Shown here one piece after another: positions 1 to 6,073 of a DNA stretch of 12,552 nt (position 1 is the first letter of the stretch; the number at the start of each line of letters is the position of its first letter). Position numbers and translations under genes: made by a program. The DNA lies in NCBI GenBank assembly GCA_041179125.1, contig JBEGTZ010000191.1, forward strand, positions 1 through 12,552, written 5' to 3'. The notes below the pieces were generated by a model. The model saw only the letters and a list, made by a program, of their open reading frames with translations, was not told the DNA's origin and searched no databases. The DNA comes from CAMCXE01 sp041179125. GTDB lineage: Bacteria; Pseudomonadota; Gammaproteobacteria; Pseudomonadales; Cellvibrionaceae.

Positions 1-84
1 ATGGCGCAATACCAATTGCGCAAACGCGTGTCGATCTTGTTTCTTCAACACGCGATTAATTAATTGTTGATCTGAAATGCTCAC
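1..84 (-). CDS. ECF-type RNA polymerase sigma factor, N-terminal fragment (runs off window)
   Basis: Only the first 28 codons lie in the window. They start at a GTG (84-82), 2 nt after the stop of the DUF6249-like gene. The peptide begins VSISDQQLINRVLKKQD and continues HAFAQLVLRH. This matches the usual start of region 2 of ECF sigma factors: an acidic/Gln-Leu-Ile helix, an R-V-L turn, then A-F-x-x-L-V-x-R-H. Such proteins direct RNA polymerase to a small regulon, often under control of a membrane anti-sigma factor. An in-frame stop just upstream excludes a longer start, and no strong Shine-Dalgarno is visible, so translation is probably coupled to the preceding gene. The assignment rests on a short fragment; the tight pairing with a membrane protein supports it. 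Confidence 0.6.
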   Translation of the reverse strand, partial: MSISDQQLINRVLKKQDRHAFAQLVLRH

Positions 85-86
85 AA

Positions 87-686
87 TTATTTATTGGCGG
101 AAGCGGCGTGTGAGAGTTTCCAAATCATCAATTGCGAGGCGCCAAAACTCAGCACAATTAAACCCAAATACCCAATTTCACGCTTGCCCAACAGGCTAAA
201 CGCCAGCAGCCAGCCCAGGCCTAAAAACCCATAGCGCAGGCCGGAATGTAAATAATGCTGCGGGGGTTTTTCCTCCCCACGCGGGGTAAACAATTCGGTG
301 GGGATATCGCGCCCTGCGGCAATTAAAGTATCGAGTAATTTAATTTGCTGCTGCATACGCATTTGTTGTTTGCGATAACCTAAAACCAAAATAAAAGCCA
401 TTAATAATAATGGCCCACCAATTACAGTGATCACATTGACTATGGGTACAAGGGTTTTTTGTTCAGCCTCATCCTCTTCGTCCCGCGCGCTGGTTTGTTT
501 ATCCAGCTGCTGCTCTAGTGTGTTAATTGCGTTCTGAATTTTAGTCAAATCCGCAACTTCGGTGGTGTGCGCTTGCGCCGCCGGGGTGGGATTAACCGGT
601 GGCTCAGCCCAGGCACCTGTGCCAAAAATCAGGCCGGCGCTCAGGATTAACATTCTGATTAGACTTTTATAAGGTTGTGTGGGCAT
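87..686 (-). CDS. DUF6249-like membrane protein with signal peptide
   Basis: This 199-aa protein starts at ATG 686 with a GAGAA-type ribosome site about 8 nt upstream. Residues 1-27 form a signal peptide ending AWA before EPP. Residues about 45-75 are a charged, Gln/Glu-rich segment that could be coiled coil. A transmembrane helix follows at about 80-103, then a basic Gln/Met-rich stretch, and the segment LLDTLIAAGRDIPTELF (117-133), which resembles the 'ALEAGQPIPEEL' core of DUF6249 proteins. Two more hydrophobic helices (about 150-167 and 171-189) end the protein. The family has no defined biochemical role that I know of. The next gene, 2 nt downstream, looks like an ECF sigma factor, so the two are probably co-transcribed; a sensory or anti-sigma-like membrane role is only a guess. 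Confidence 0.7.
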   Translation of the reverse strand: MPTQPYKSLIRMLILSAGLIFGTGAWAEPPVNPTPAAQAHTTEVADLTKIQNAINTLEQQLDKQTSARDEEDEAEQKTLVPIVNVITVIGGPLLLMAFILVLGYRKQQMRMQQQIKLLDTLIAAGRDIPTELFTPRGEEKPPQHYLHSGLRYGFLGLGWLLAFSLLGKREIGYLGLIVLSFGASQLMIWKLSHAASANK

Positions 687-852
687 GGGAATTCTCAGCT
701 ATGGGTGAACGGTTGGACGATGCACGCCATCATCCTGTCTTATTGCTAGATGCGTTTGGCTGAGATTTGGATTCACCGGGCCAGATTTTATTATCCTTGG
801 AACCTCGGTTGAGGCTGTAGTACTTAGGGCGCTGCGCTTTACTGCGCTAGAT
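687..852. other. Intergenic region between divergent DUF6249-like gene and vapBC
   Basis: This 166-nt stretch must hold the promoter of the minus-strand DUF6249-like/sigma pair and the -35 region of vapBC. I see no clear minus-strand promoter. A 13-nt match to the end of the MITE-like element (AACCTCGGTTGAG, 801-813) is present but too short to count as a copy. Confidence 0.4.
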
Positions 853-870
853 CCTTACTATAATGTAAGG
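838..870 (+). promoter_or_regulatory. vapBC promoter with operator palindrome enclosing the -10 box
   Basis: Positions 853-870 read CCTTAC TATAAT GTAAGG, a perfect 6-bp inverted repeat whose 6-nt centre is the consensus -10 sequence. A poor -35 (TTTACT, 838-843, 15-nt spacing) lies upstream. AbrB-fold antitoxins commonly autorepress by binding palindromes at their own promoters, so this is the likely VapB or VapBC operator. The ATG of vapB is 27 nt beyond the palindrome. Confidence 0.7.
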
Positions 871-897
871 AATTATCAGATTGAAGGGGTATATATC

Positions 898-1149
898 ATG
901 GCGGTTGCAACGGTGACTTCTAAGGGGCAAATTACGATTCCGGCAGTAGTGCGTGCAGCGTTAGGGATAGACACCGGCACGCGTATTGAATTTGTTGAGG
1001 TGGCCAAAGGGCAGTTTATGTTGGTGCCTGCGGTTCACTCGGTGGCCTCTCTGAAAGGGATGCTGCGCAAACCGAGCCAAGCGGTCACGCTTGAATCCAT
1101 GAATGACGCCATTGCAGCGCAAGGAGCATTGGCGAATGATCGGCCTTGA
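898..1149 (+). CDS. vapB: AbrB/SpoVT-fold antitoxin of a VapBC-type module
   Basis: This 83-aa protein has the swapped-hairpin AbrB/MazE DNA-binding domain at residues 1-45. The diagnostic start is VTSKGQITIPAVVRAALGI, followed by G-T-R-I-E-F and the F-M-L-V-P strand. The C-terminal part (about 48-83) is variable and should wrap the toxin and block its active site. A GAAGGGG ribosome site lies 8 nt before the ATG. The reading frame overlaps the toxin start by 14 nt, as expected for translational coupling. Antitoxins of this class repress their own operon, and a palindrome overlapping the -10 box is present upstream. Family membership is clear; 'VapB' follows from the PIN-domain partner. Confidence 0.88.
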   Translation: MAVATVTSKGQITIPAVVRAALGIDTGTRIEFVEVAKGQFMLVPAVHSVASLKGMLRKPSQAVTLESMNDAIAAQGALANDRP

Positions 1150-1534
1150 TACCAACGTACTGGTTCGTTACATCGCGCAGGATGACCCAAAACAATCGGC
1201 GCAGGCCAGCGATATTATCGGCGCGCTAAGTACAACAAACCCCGGTTATATCACGCTAATCGGTTTGGTCGAGTTGGTTTGGGTGATGAAATCTTGCTAT
1301 GGCGCAAGCAAGCCGGAAATGGTTGCTATCCTGGATAAAATACTGCGCACACAGGAATTGACGATAGAAAATGCTGCAACCGCCCTCCAGGCATTACAGC
1401 TGTTTTCAACTACGCAGGCGGATTTTTCCGATTGTCTGATCGAGCGGTCTTCCGCTGTTGCAGGATGCAGCCAAACATTTACTTTTGATAAAAATGCTGC
1501 GCTGTTAACGGGCATGAGGTTAATTGGCGCATAG
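1136..1534 (+). CDS. vapC: PIN-domain ribonuclease toxin, VapC family
   Basis: This 132-aa protein starts at ATG 1136, 9 nt after an AAGGAG ribosome site that lies inside vapB. An upstream GTG-type extension to 1103 would add 11 unlike residues and is rejected. The PIN fold is marked by MIGLDTNVLVRYIAQDD with Asp5, by Glu46 in LIGLVELVWV, and by Asp96/Asp99 and Asp118 (FTFDKNA) near the end. These acidic residues form the Mg2+ site of VapC endoribonucleases, which cut tRNA or rRNA and stop growth when free of antitoxin. The catalytic set appears complete, so the toxin is probably active. It ends 31 nt from the stop of the convergent type III toxin gene. Confidence 0.88.
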   Translation: MIGLDTNVLVRYIAQDDPKQSAQASDIIGALSTTNPGYITLIGLVELVWVMKSCYGASKPEMVAILDKILRTQELTIENAATALQALQLFSTTQADFSDCLIERSSAVAGCSQTFTFDKNAALLTGMRLIGA

Positions 1535-1565
1535 GCCGCAACGTGTTGCTCACCGCAACTACACA

Positions 1566-2036
1566 CTATTTAATTCCTAGTTCTAGGTGGTAATTTATTA
1601 GGGTGGTAAACCGATATTCCGTGCTATTTAAAATATTTTGATCCGCCTTGCGCACTGCCAGCACATATTTATCCACGTATTTTTCAAATTTTTCCGTTAT
1701 AAAATGCTCTTTGTTTTGTAATTTTTTGTGTTCTTCGGGTGGTATTTTAAAAGGTATTTCGGACAGGAAATTATCCTGAGTAATCAGCAATGCTTTTGAA
1801 AAATCCAATCCCTTACCTTTAGCGCCCTTGGCGTTGCTTTTAACAGTAATATAAGCAGCGCCATGTTTGATGTTGGAACGCAAAGGAATGGCGAACATTA
1901 AATCTCCCAGCTTGATGATCACAACACCATAACCACGAATTTTCCCACGCTCCCAGCTGCCATTGGTGTTGTCCAAAGCTTGCTGCAAGTGTGTGTTTTC
2001 TTTGTAAAACGATGGCGTTAGTTTTTTCAAATGCAT
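1566..2036 (-). CDS. Type III toxin-antitoxin endoribonuclease toxin (ToxN/AbiQ superfamily, TenpN/CptN-like)
   Basis: Seen: a 156-aa protein from ATG 2036 beginning MHLKKLTPSFYKENTHLQQAL. It has FAIPLRSNIKH at residues 48-58, a Gly/Lys-rich turn then KGLDFSKALLI at 75-85, and a C-terminal helical region with HFITEKFEKYVDKYV at 111-125. Known: ToxN/AbiQ toxins are single-domain RNases of about 150-200 aa with an 'hydrophobic-P-L-x-S' strand carrying active-site residues. They are held inactive by repeat RNA encoded just upstream, after which comes a terminator that limits toxin expression. That full arrangement is present here (promoter, two repeats, hairpin, then this gene 40 nt on). Inferred: a growth-arrest or phage-abortive toxin. 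The open frame extends upstream to GTG 2159, but that start would translate through the terminator and the antitoxin repeats, so I reject it. The ATG 2036 ribosome site is weak (GGGATGAT). The gene is visibly AT-richer than argB, suggesting transfer. Assignment to a TenpN or CptN subfamily is from memory and uncertain. Confidence 0.8.
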   Translation of the reverse strand: MHLKKLTPSFYKENTHLQQALDNTNGSWERGKIRGYGVVIIKLGDLMFAIPLRSNIKHGAAYITVKSNAKGAKGKGLDFSKALLITQDNFLSEIPFKIPPEEHKKLQNKEHFITEKFEKYVDKYVLAVRKADQNILNSTEYRFTTLINYHLELGIK

Positions 2037-2075
2037 GTGGTTTTTATCATCCCAAAATAAGGTTCGTCCCAAAAC

Positions 2076-2101
2076 GAAAAAACCTCCTTTCGGAGGTTTT
2101 T
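2076..2101 (-). terminator. Rho-independent terminator between RNA antitoxin and toxin gene
   Basis: On the minus strand this reads AAAAACCTCC, loop GAAA, GGAGGTTTTTT: a 10-bp stem with a stable GNRA tetraloop, then a run of six T. The GNRA loop exists only in minus-strand RNA, which supports that direction. Type III TA loci carry such a leaky terminator between antitoxin repeats and toxin so that RNA antitoxin exceeds toxin mRNA. Confidence 0.85.
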
Positions 2102-2221
2102 CGGCAGCTAATTCAAATTGGAGGCTTTTGTTATTTACGTGGGGTGCTCCTACCGCCACAACATTCTAATTGGAGACTTTTGTTATTTACGTGGGGTGTG
2201 CTCCTACCGCCACAAGCTGCC
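2102..2221 (-). ncRNA. Type III TA RNA antitoxin with two pseudoknot repeats
   Basis: Two head-to-tail repeats lie at 2217-2164 (54 nt) and 2163-2112 (52 nt) on the minus strand. They differ by a 2-nt indel and a few substitutions. Each holds, in order, GTGG - GGAG - CCAC - CTCC. GTGG can pair with CCAC and GGAG with CTCC, giving the interleaved topology of an H-type pseudoknot, and the segment GTAAATAACAAAAG between CCAC and CTCC forms an A-rich loop. These are the hallmarks of ToxI/CptI-type antitoxin RNAs, which the partner toxin cuts into single-repeat units that then inhibit it. The repeat differences fall outside the proposed stems. The transcript probably starts near 2221 and ends at the terminator at 2076-2101. 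Pairing was done by eye. Confidence 0.78.
2112..2217 (-). repeat. Two-unit tandem repeat (52 and 54 nt) forming the antitoxin core
   Basis: On the plus strand the unit boundaries are 2112-2163 and 2164-2217. Both contain the shared block CTTTTGTTATTTACGTGGGG and the block CTCCTACCGCCACAA. The tandem array is bracketed by a 9-bp inverted repeat, TCGGCAGCT (2101-2109) and AGCTGCCGA (2215-2223), which could close a stem around the precursor RNA. Confidence 0.9.
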
Positions 2222-2226
2222 GAGTA

Positions 2227-2255
2227 ATTATTAGCCAGTGGCGGCAACCTGTCAA
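2227..2255 (-). promoter_or_regulatory. Sigma70 promoter for the type III TA RNA
   Basis: The minus strand has a perfect -35 TTGACA (2255-2250), a 17-nt spacer, and a -10 AATAAT (2232-2227, 5 of 6 consensus). Initiation about 6-7 nt downstream would be near 2221, right at the edge of the first antitoxin repeat. A strong constitutive promoter at this place is what a type III antitoxin needs. Confidence 0.8.
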
Positions 2256-2319
2256 TCTCCGGTTTTCATTCGCACTGTAATTTAGGCTATCGAGGGAATA
2301 GTTCCAGCCTCGAATTCCC

Positions 2320-2339
2320 GGATTACGCTGCGCTAATCC
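2320..2339. repeat. Short palindrome GGATTA...TAATCC downstream of argB
   Basis: GGATTA and TAATCC flank CGCTGCGC, forming a 6-bp-arm inverted repeat 8 nt past the argB stop. It has the look of small dispersed palindromes found in many proteobacteria. It could also stabilise or end the argB transcript, but no T-run follows on the minus strand. Confidence 0.4.
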
Positions 2340-2346
2340 CGCCCAC

Positions 2347-3243
2347 TTAATGCCGATTAGTAATCAAAGTCCCCACACCCGCATCGGTAAATATCTCCAA
2401 CAACACCGCGTGCGCCACCCGGCCATCGACTATGTGCGCGCTGTGGACGCCGTTTTTTACTGCATCCAAAGCACATTGAATTTTGGGCAACATGCCGCCG
2501 TAGATGGTGCCGTCAGCGATGAGTTCGTCTACGCGGGCGGTGGTGAGGCCGGTTAGGACTTGGCCTTGTTTGTCTAGCAGGCCGCTGACGTTGGTGAGCA
2601 GCATGAGTTTTTCGGCTTGAAGAATTTCCGCTACTTTGCCTGCGACTAAATCGGCGTTGATGTTGTAGGAGGTGCCGTCGCTGCCGACGCCGATGGGGGC
2701 GATGACGGGGATGAAGTCGCTTTGTACCAGTAGGTCGATGACTTTGCGGTTGATGGAGCGCACTTCGCCCACTTGGCCTATGTCGATAATTTCGGTGGCT
2801 TTTAGCTCCGGGCTGTAGCGGGTGACTTCCATTTTGCGGGCGTTGATGAGGTTGCCGTCTTTGCCGGTGACGCCGATGGCTTGGCCGCCGTTGCGGTTGA
2901 TGAGGCTTACGATGTGTTTATTCACGCTGCCGCCGAGCACCATTTCCACCACGTCCATAGTGGCGCTGTCGGTGACGCGCATACCGTCTACAAAGCGCGA
3001 TTGAATGTTGAGTTTGGCGAGCAATTCGCCAATTTGTGGGCCGCCGCCGTGGACGACGATGGGGTTCATGCCCACTTGTTTCATCAGCACTATGTCGCGG
3101 GCGAAGGAGTTTTCCATTTCGGCGCCGTCCATAGCGTTGCCGCCGTATTTCACCACGATGGTTTTGCCGGTGAAGCGCTGGATGTAGGGCAGTGCTTCGG
3201 TGAGGACTTGGGCGATTTGGCGGGCGTCGTTGGTGGGGGTCAT
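2347..3243 (-). CDS. argB: Acetylglutamate kinase
   Basis: This 298-aa enzyme phosphorylates N-acetyl-L-glutamate with ATP, the second step of arginine biosynthesis in the cytoplasm. The amino-acid kinase fold is shown by VVKYGGNAM at residues 31-38 with phosphate-contacting Lys32, and by VVHGGGPQIG at 63-72 with the substrate/ATP glycine-rich loop. Further marks are LLTNVSGLLD in the nucleotide-binding half and GGMLPK near the C terminus. An N-terminal helix of about 25 residues precedes the first strand; in arginine-inhibited NAGKs this helix builds the hexamer, so feedback inhibition by arginine is likely. Length is normal. The start ATG 3243 has a modest CGAGA ribosome site. In pseudomonads argB directly follows algC; here 357 nt of repeats separate them. 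Confidence 0.97.
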   Translation of the reverse strand: MTPTNDARQIAQVLTEALPYIQRFTGKTIVVKYGGNAMDGAEMENSFARDIVLMKQVGMNPIVVHGGGPQIGELLAKLNIQSRFVDGMRVTDSATMDVVEMVLGGSVNKHIVSLINRNGGQAIGVTGKDGNLINARKMEVTRYSPELKATEIIDIGQVGEVRSINRKVIDLLVQSDFIPVIAPIGVGSDGTSYNINADLVAGKVAEILQAEKLMLLTNVSGLLDKQGQVLTGLTTARVDELIADGTIYGGMLPKIQCALDAVKNGVHSAHIVDGRVAHAVLLEIFTDAGVGTLITNRH

Positions 3244-3322
3244 GGGGGTCTCGTGTTGGGGTTTCTAGGTTTATGCCTGGACAGGAATTAGGAGGCGCAA
3301 AGGATACACAGTGAATGGCAGG

Positions 3323-3498
3323 GTTTAAACCTAGAAACCTCGGTTGAGCGCCCAAAAGCTGTGCTATCCCTTGATGTGCATAGTGAAAGTTAAAAATGAA
3401 GGGCAACCTTATTGGTTGTTTGAAATTTTTAACTTTTGCTAGGCGCGTCAAGGGGTTGTGCAGACTTGGGTGATTCAACTGAGGTTTTTAGGTTAAAC
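3323..3498 (-). mobile_element. MITE-like palindromic element, copy 1 (argB-algC intergenic)
   Basis: This 176-bp element has imperfect terminal inverted repeats of about 24 bp (3323-3347 begins GTTTAAACCTAGAAACC; 3475-3498 ends TTTTTAGGTTAAAC). An inner palindrome pairs 3382-3408 with 3414-3440, so most of the element could fold into one long hairpin. It has no coding capacity. Its reverse complement matches 8213-8382 at roughly 90 percent by eye, including CAAGTCTGC, CCTAGCAAAAGTTAAAAATT, AACCAATAAGGTTGCCCT and ACAGCTTTTGGGCGCTCAAC. The strand given is relative to the copies next to radC. The region 3244-3600 otherwise holds only the GC-rich palindromes. Confidence 0.8.
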
Positions 3499-3520
3499 CT
3501 AGGAATATGGCGCCCCCTAT

Positions 3521-3569
3521 CCGCGCCCAGCCAGGGCGCGGTAAGAGGGCGCGATGAATCGCGCCCCTA
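3521..3569. repeat. Two adjacent GC-rich perfect palindromes downstream of algC
   Basis: CCGCGCCC-AGCCA-GGGCGCGG (3521-3541) is a perfect 8-bp stem. GGGCGCGAT-GA-ATCGCGCCC (3547-3566) is a perfect 9-bp-arm palindrome followed by CTAC. The second shares its core, in reverse orientation, with 8405-8427. They lie just after the algC stop in its direction of transcription, so besides being dispersed repeats they may stabilise the algC 3' end or limit readthrough into argB. Confidence 0.7.
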
Positions 3570-3600
3570 CGATACAAAAGCACATCGCATTGGCACAGCG

Positions 3601-6063
3601 CTACCAAGCAATGGCAATGCGGCTGTCTATTTTGCGCAGTTCACGGGTGAACAGGGCTTTGAGTTTGTGGATGTCGGCGTCGGTTTCCGCTTCAAACCGC
3701 AAGGTGAGGCAGGCCTCGGTGTTGGAGGGGCGCACTATGCCCCAGCCGTAGGGGTATTCCGCCCGCACGCCGTCTAGGGTGATGAGCTTGGCCTCGCCAA
3801 AATCCCCTTCACTAATCAAGCGCTGCACGATGGAGACTTTTTCGTCTTCGGCCACTTTGACGCGGTATTCCTGGGTGTTGGGCAGGGGTGGGAACTCGGC
3901 GAAGATTTCATCGAGGGTCTGTTCGCGCAGGCTCATGATTTCAATTAAGCGGGCGGCGGCGTACATGCCGTCGTCAAAACCGTACCAGCGGTCTTTGATG
4001 AAGATGTGGCCTGAGTATTCGCCGCCCAGCAGCGCGCCGGTTTCTTGCACCTTGGCTTTCATGGGCGAGTGGCCGGTTTTCCACATGATTGGGCGGCCAC
4101 CTTGGCTGGCTACAACGCTGGTGAGCATACGGGAGCTTTTCACGTCGAATACCACGTCGGCGCCGGGGTTGCGGGCCAGAATGTCTTTGGCGAATAACAT
4201 CAATAGGCGGTCTGGCCAGATGATTTGGCCGCTGTTCGTTACCACCACTAAACGGTCGCCGTCGCCGTCGAAAGCTACGCCTAGGTCGGCGTTTTCTTCT
4301 TTCACTTTGGCGATCAAGTCCGTCAGGTTGGCTTCGATGGTTGGGTCTGGGCCGTGGTTGGGGAAGGTGCCGTCGAGGTCGCAGTAGAGGGCGGTGACGG
4401 TGCAGCCGAGTTCTTCAAACAGGCGCGGTGCTACTTTGCCGGTGACGCCGTTGCCAGCGTCCAGCACGATGGAGACATCCCCGGCCAGGGCTACGTCGCT
4501 GTAAATGGCGTCTATGTAGGCGGGCATGATGTCCAGGTGCTCTTCCAGCCCTTGTCCCATGCGGAAATCCCGCGCTTCGATGCGCCTCCGCACGGCTTGA
4601 ATGTCGTCTTCCATGCGCGCTTTGCCGTTTAACACCAGTTTGAAGCCGTTGTAGGCGGCGGGGTTGTGGCTGGCGGTGATGACAACACCGGATTGGGTGT
4701 AGCCCAAGGTTTCGGTGGCGAAGTAGAGCAGTGGCGTGGGGACAGTGCCGATGTTGATGACTTTGCAGCCGGTGCCGATGATGCCGCGAATCAGGTATTC
4801 CGCTAACAGGGGCGAGTGGGTGCGGGCATCTTTGGCTACCACTAAGGCGCCCTGGCCTGCGTCTAAGGCTTCGCTGCCGAGGGCTTGGCCAATTTTAAAC
4901 GCCAAGTCTTTGTTGATTTCGTCGTCCGCCACCAGGCCGCGAATGTCGTAGGCGCGGAAGATATGCGTGGGGACTACATCTGGGGCTTCGTTTTCTTCAG
5001 GTTTTGCAGCGTCGGCGTCGGATGTGCTGGTGTCTTTGCGTTCATTCAGCCCCAAAAGTGCCTCGTGGGCGCTGTGGATTTTAACCGTGGCGATGTCTTT
5101 GCCTTTGTTGCTGGCATCCACGTCCGCAGGCGGCGCCTGCTTGACCAGCCAGCGGTTCGCCCATAGCCGCCCGAGACTTATGGCCACCACCATGCTGCCA
5201 AAAAACGCCATAACCGCTTCAAGCAACAGCAGAAAGTGCGCATCATCAATTTGTGCCGCCAGGTTTCCATTCGGCAGGAATTCCACCTGCCAGGCGGTGG
5301 CGTGGATTTCCCGGCGCACGCTGGGCGGAAACGCGCCCTCACCGGTGGTGTATAGGCTGTGGGTGTTGGTTTTGTCGTACACCTGCAACAGGCTGATCTG
5401 CCCCAAACCGCTCACGCCTTCCACCAGCGCTTGCAACAGTTCATCCATAGACAACGTAATCATGATGGTGCCCACCACCGGCTGATCCACCTGTGCAGGC
5501 ACCGGCAAAATGATGTGTACGCGCCAGCCGGTGGGGAGTTTCACGGCCTCTATTTTTTGGGGTTTGCGCAGCTCTACCGCTTTGATCAGTTCAATTTCCA
5601 GGAAGCTAATGGGGATTTTGGCGCTGGGGTCGAGTTGCGCCTGACCTGCGGGGATTAGCCGAATCGCCTCGGCTTTGGGCAATTGATTTTGAATGGCGCG
5701 GTGAAACTCTTTGAGTGCCAGCTCATCCTGGCGGGTGAACGCCGCAGCCAGTTCGGCATTCTGGGCGAAAAAAGCCACTTTTTTTTGCGTGGCATCCATG
5801 AAGCTGCTCAAGTTCACCGTCAATTTGCGCGCCTGTTGCTGGCTGAGTTTATTCAGCTGCTCCGCCTGCTCCGCCACCACAAAACGCTGCCAGGCGAAGT
5901 AACCCAGCGCCGCATCCAACACCAGTATCAGCGCCACCACGATGGCTACATGGGCTTTGTACGGGTGTTCGGCCTTCCAGGTTTCGAAGTATTGTTTAAA
6001 TGAGGCCACCTTGGCTTTTCTAATTTTGTCGCTTTTTTTTGTTCTTTTTAACGACGGATTCAC
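3601..6063 (-). CDS. algC: Phosphomannomutase/phosphoglucomutase with N-terminal membrane domain
   Basis: An 820-aa protein, nearly twice the 460 aa of the enzyme alone. I place the start at GTG 6063 because GAGGAG lies 6 nt upstream and the coaBC stop is 10 nt away; the open frame to 6324 merely overlaps coaBC. Residues 38-58 and 277-298 are transmembrane helices. Between them lies a ~220-residue presumably periplasmic region resembling a double-PAS/Cache sensor, and a charged linker follows. From about 366 comes the alpha-D-phosphohexomutase: HIFRAYDIRG, TASHNP (463-468, phosphoserine 465), DGDGDR metal loop (599-604), GEYSGH sugar loop (681-686) and RPSNTE phosphate site (778-783). It interconverts mannose or glucose 6- and 1-phosphates for exopolysaccharide and LPS precursors. 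Long versions are known in pseudomonads; the sensor role is inference. Confidence 0.93.
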   Translation of the reverse strand: MNPSLKRTKKSDKIRKAKVASFKQYFETWKAEHPYKAHVAIVVALILVLDAALGYFAWQRFVVAEQAEQLNKLSQQQARKLTVNLSSFMDATQKKVAFFAQNAELAAAFTRQDELALKEFHRAIQNQLPKAEAIRLIPAGQAQLDPSAKIPISFLEIELIKAVELRKPQKIEAVKLPTGWRVHIILPVPAQVDQPVVGTIMITLSMDELLQALVEGVSGLGQISLLQVYDKTNTHSLYTTGEGAFPPSVRREIHATAWQVEFLPNGNLAAQIDDAHFLLLLEAVMAFFGSMVVAISLGRLWANRWLVKQAPPADVDASNKGKDIATVKIHSAHEALLGLNERKDTSTSDADAAKPEENEAPDVVPTHIFRAYDIRGLVADDEINKDLAFKIGQALGSEALDAGQGALVVAKDARTHSPLLAEYLIRGIIGTGCKVINIGTVPTPLLYFATETLGYTQSGVVITASHNPAAYNGFKLVLNGKARMEDDIQAVRRRIEARDFRMGQGLEEHLDIMPAYIDAIYSDVALAGDVSIVLDAGNGVTGKVAPRLFEELGCTVTALYCDLDGTFPNHGPDPTIEANLTDLIAKVKEENADLGVAFDGDGDRLVVVTNSGQIIWPDRLLMLFAKDILARNPGADVVFDVKSSRMLTSVVASQGGRPIMWKTGHSPMKAKVQETGALLGGEYSGHIFIKDRWYGFDDGMYAAARLIEIMSLREQTLDEIFAEFPPLPNTQEYRVKVAEDEKVSIVQRLISEGDFGEAKLITLDGVRAEYPYGWGIVRPSNTEACLTLRFEAETDADIHKLKALFTRELRKIDSRIAIAW

Positions 6064-6073
6064 ACGGGACTCC

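Noticed and set aside
801..813. Fragment of the MITE-like element (AACCTCGGTTGAG)
   Set aside because: Only 13 nt match, the motif is itself partly self-complementary, and the flanks do not align.
2037..2159. Upstream extension of the type III toxin ORF from GTG 2159
   Set aside because: It would translate one antitoxin repeat and the terminator stem; the family normally begins at about MHLKKL and the conserved gene layout needs this DNA as RNA.
2112..2217. Tandem repeats as a mini CRISPR or integron attC site
   Set aside because: The two units are directly adjacent with no spacers, no cas or integrase gene is near, and the terminator-toxin context fits a type III TA RNA.
2320..2339. GGATTA...TAATCC palindrome as the argB terminator
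   Set aside because: Six-bp arms with an 8-nt loop and no T-run in the argB direction; kept only as a short repeat.
2881..3291. Plus-strand ORFs opposite argB, algC and bglX
   Set aside because: They are antisense shadows of clear enzyme genes, with low-complexity Ala/Val/His-rich or Ser/Arg-rich composition and no family features.
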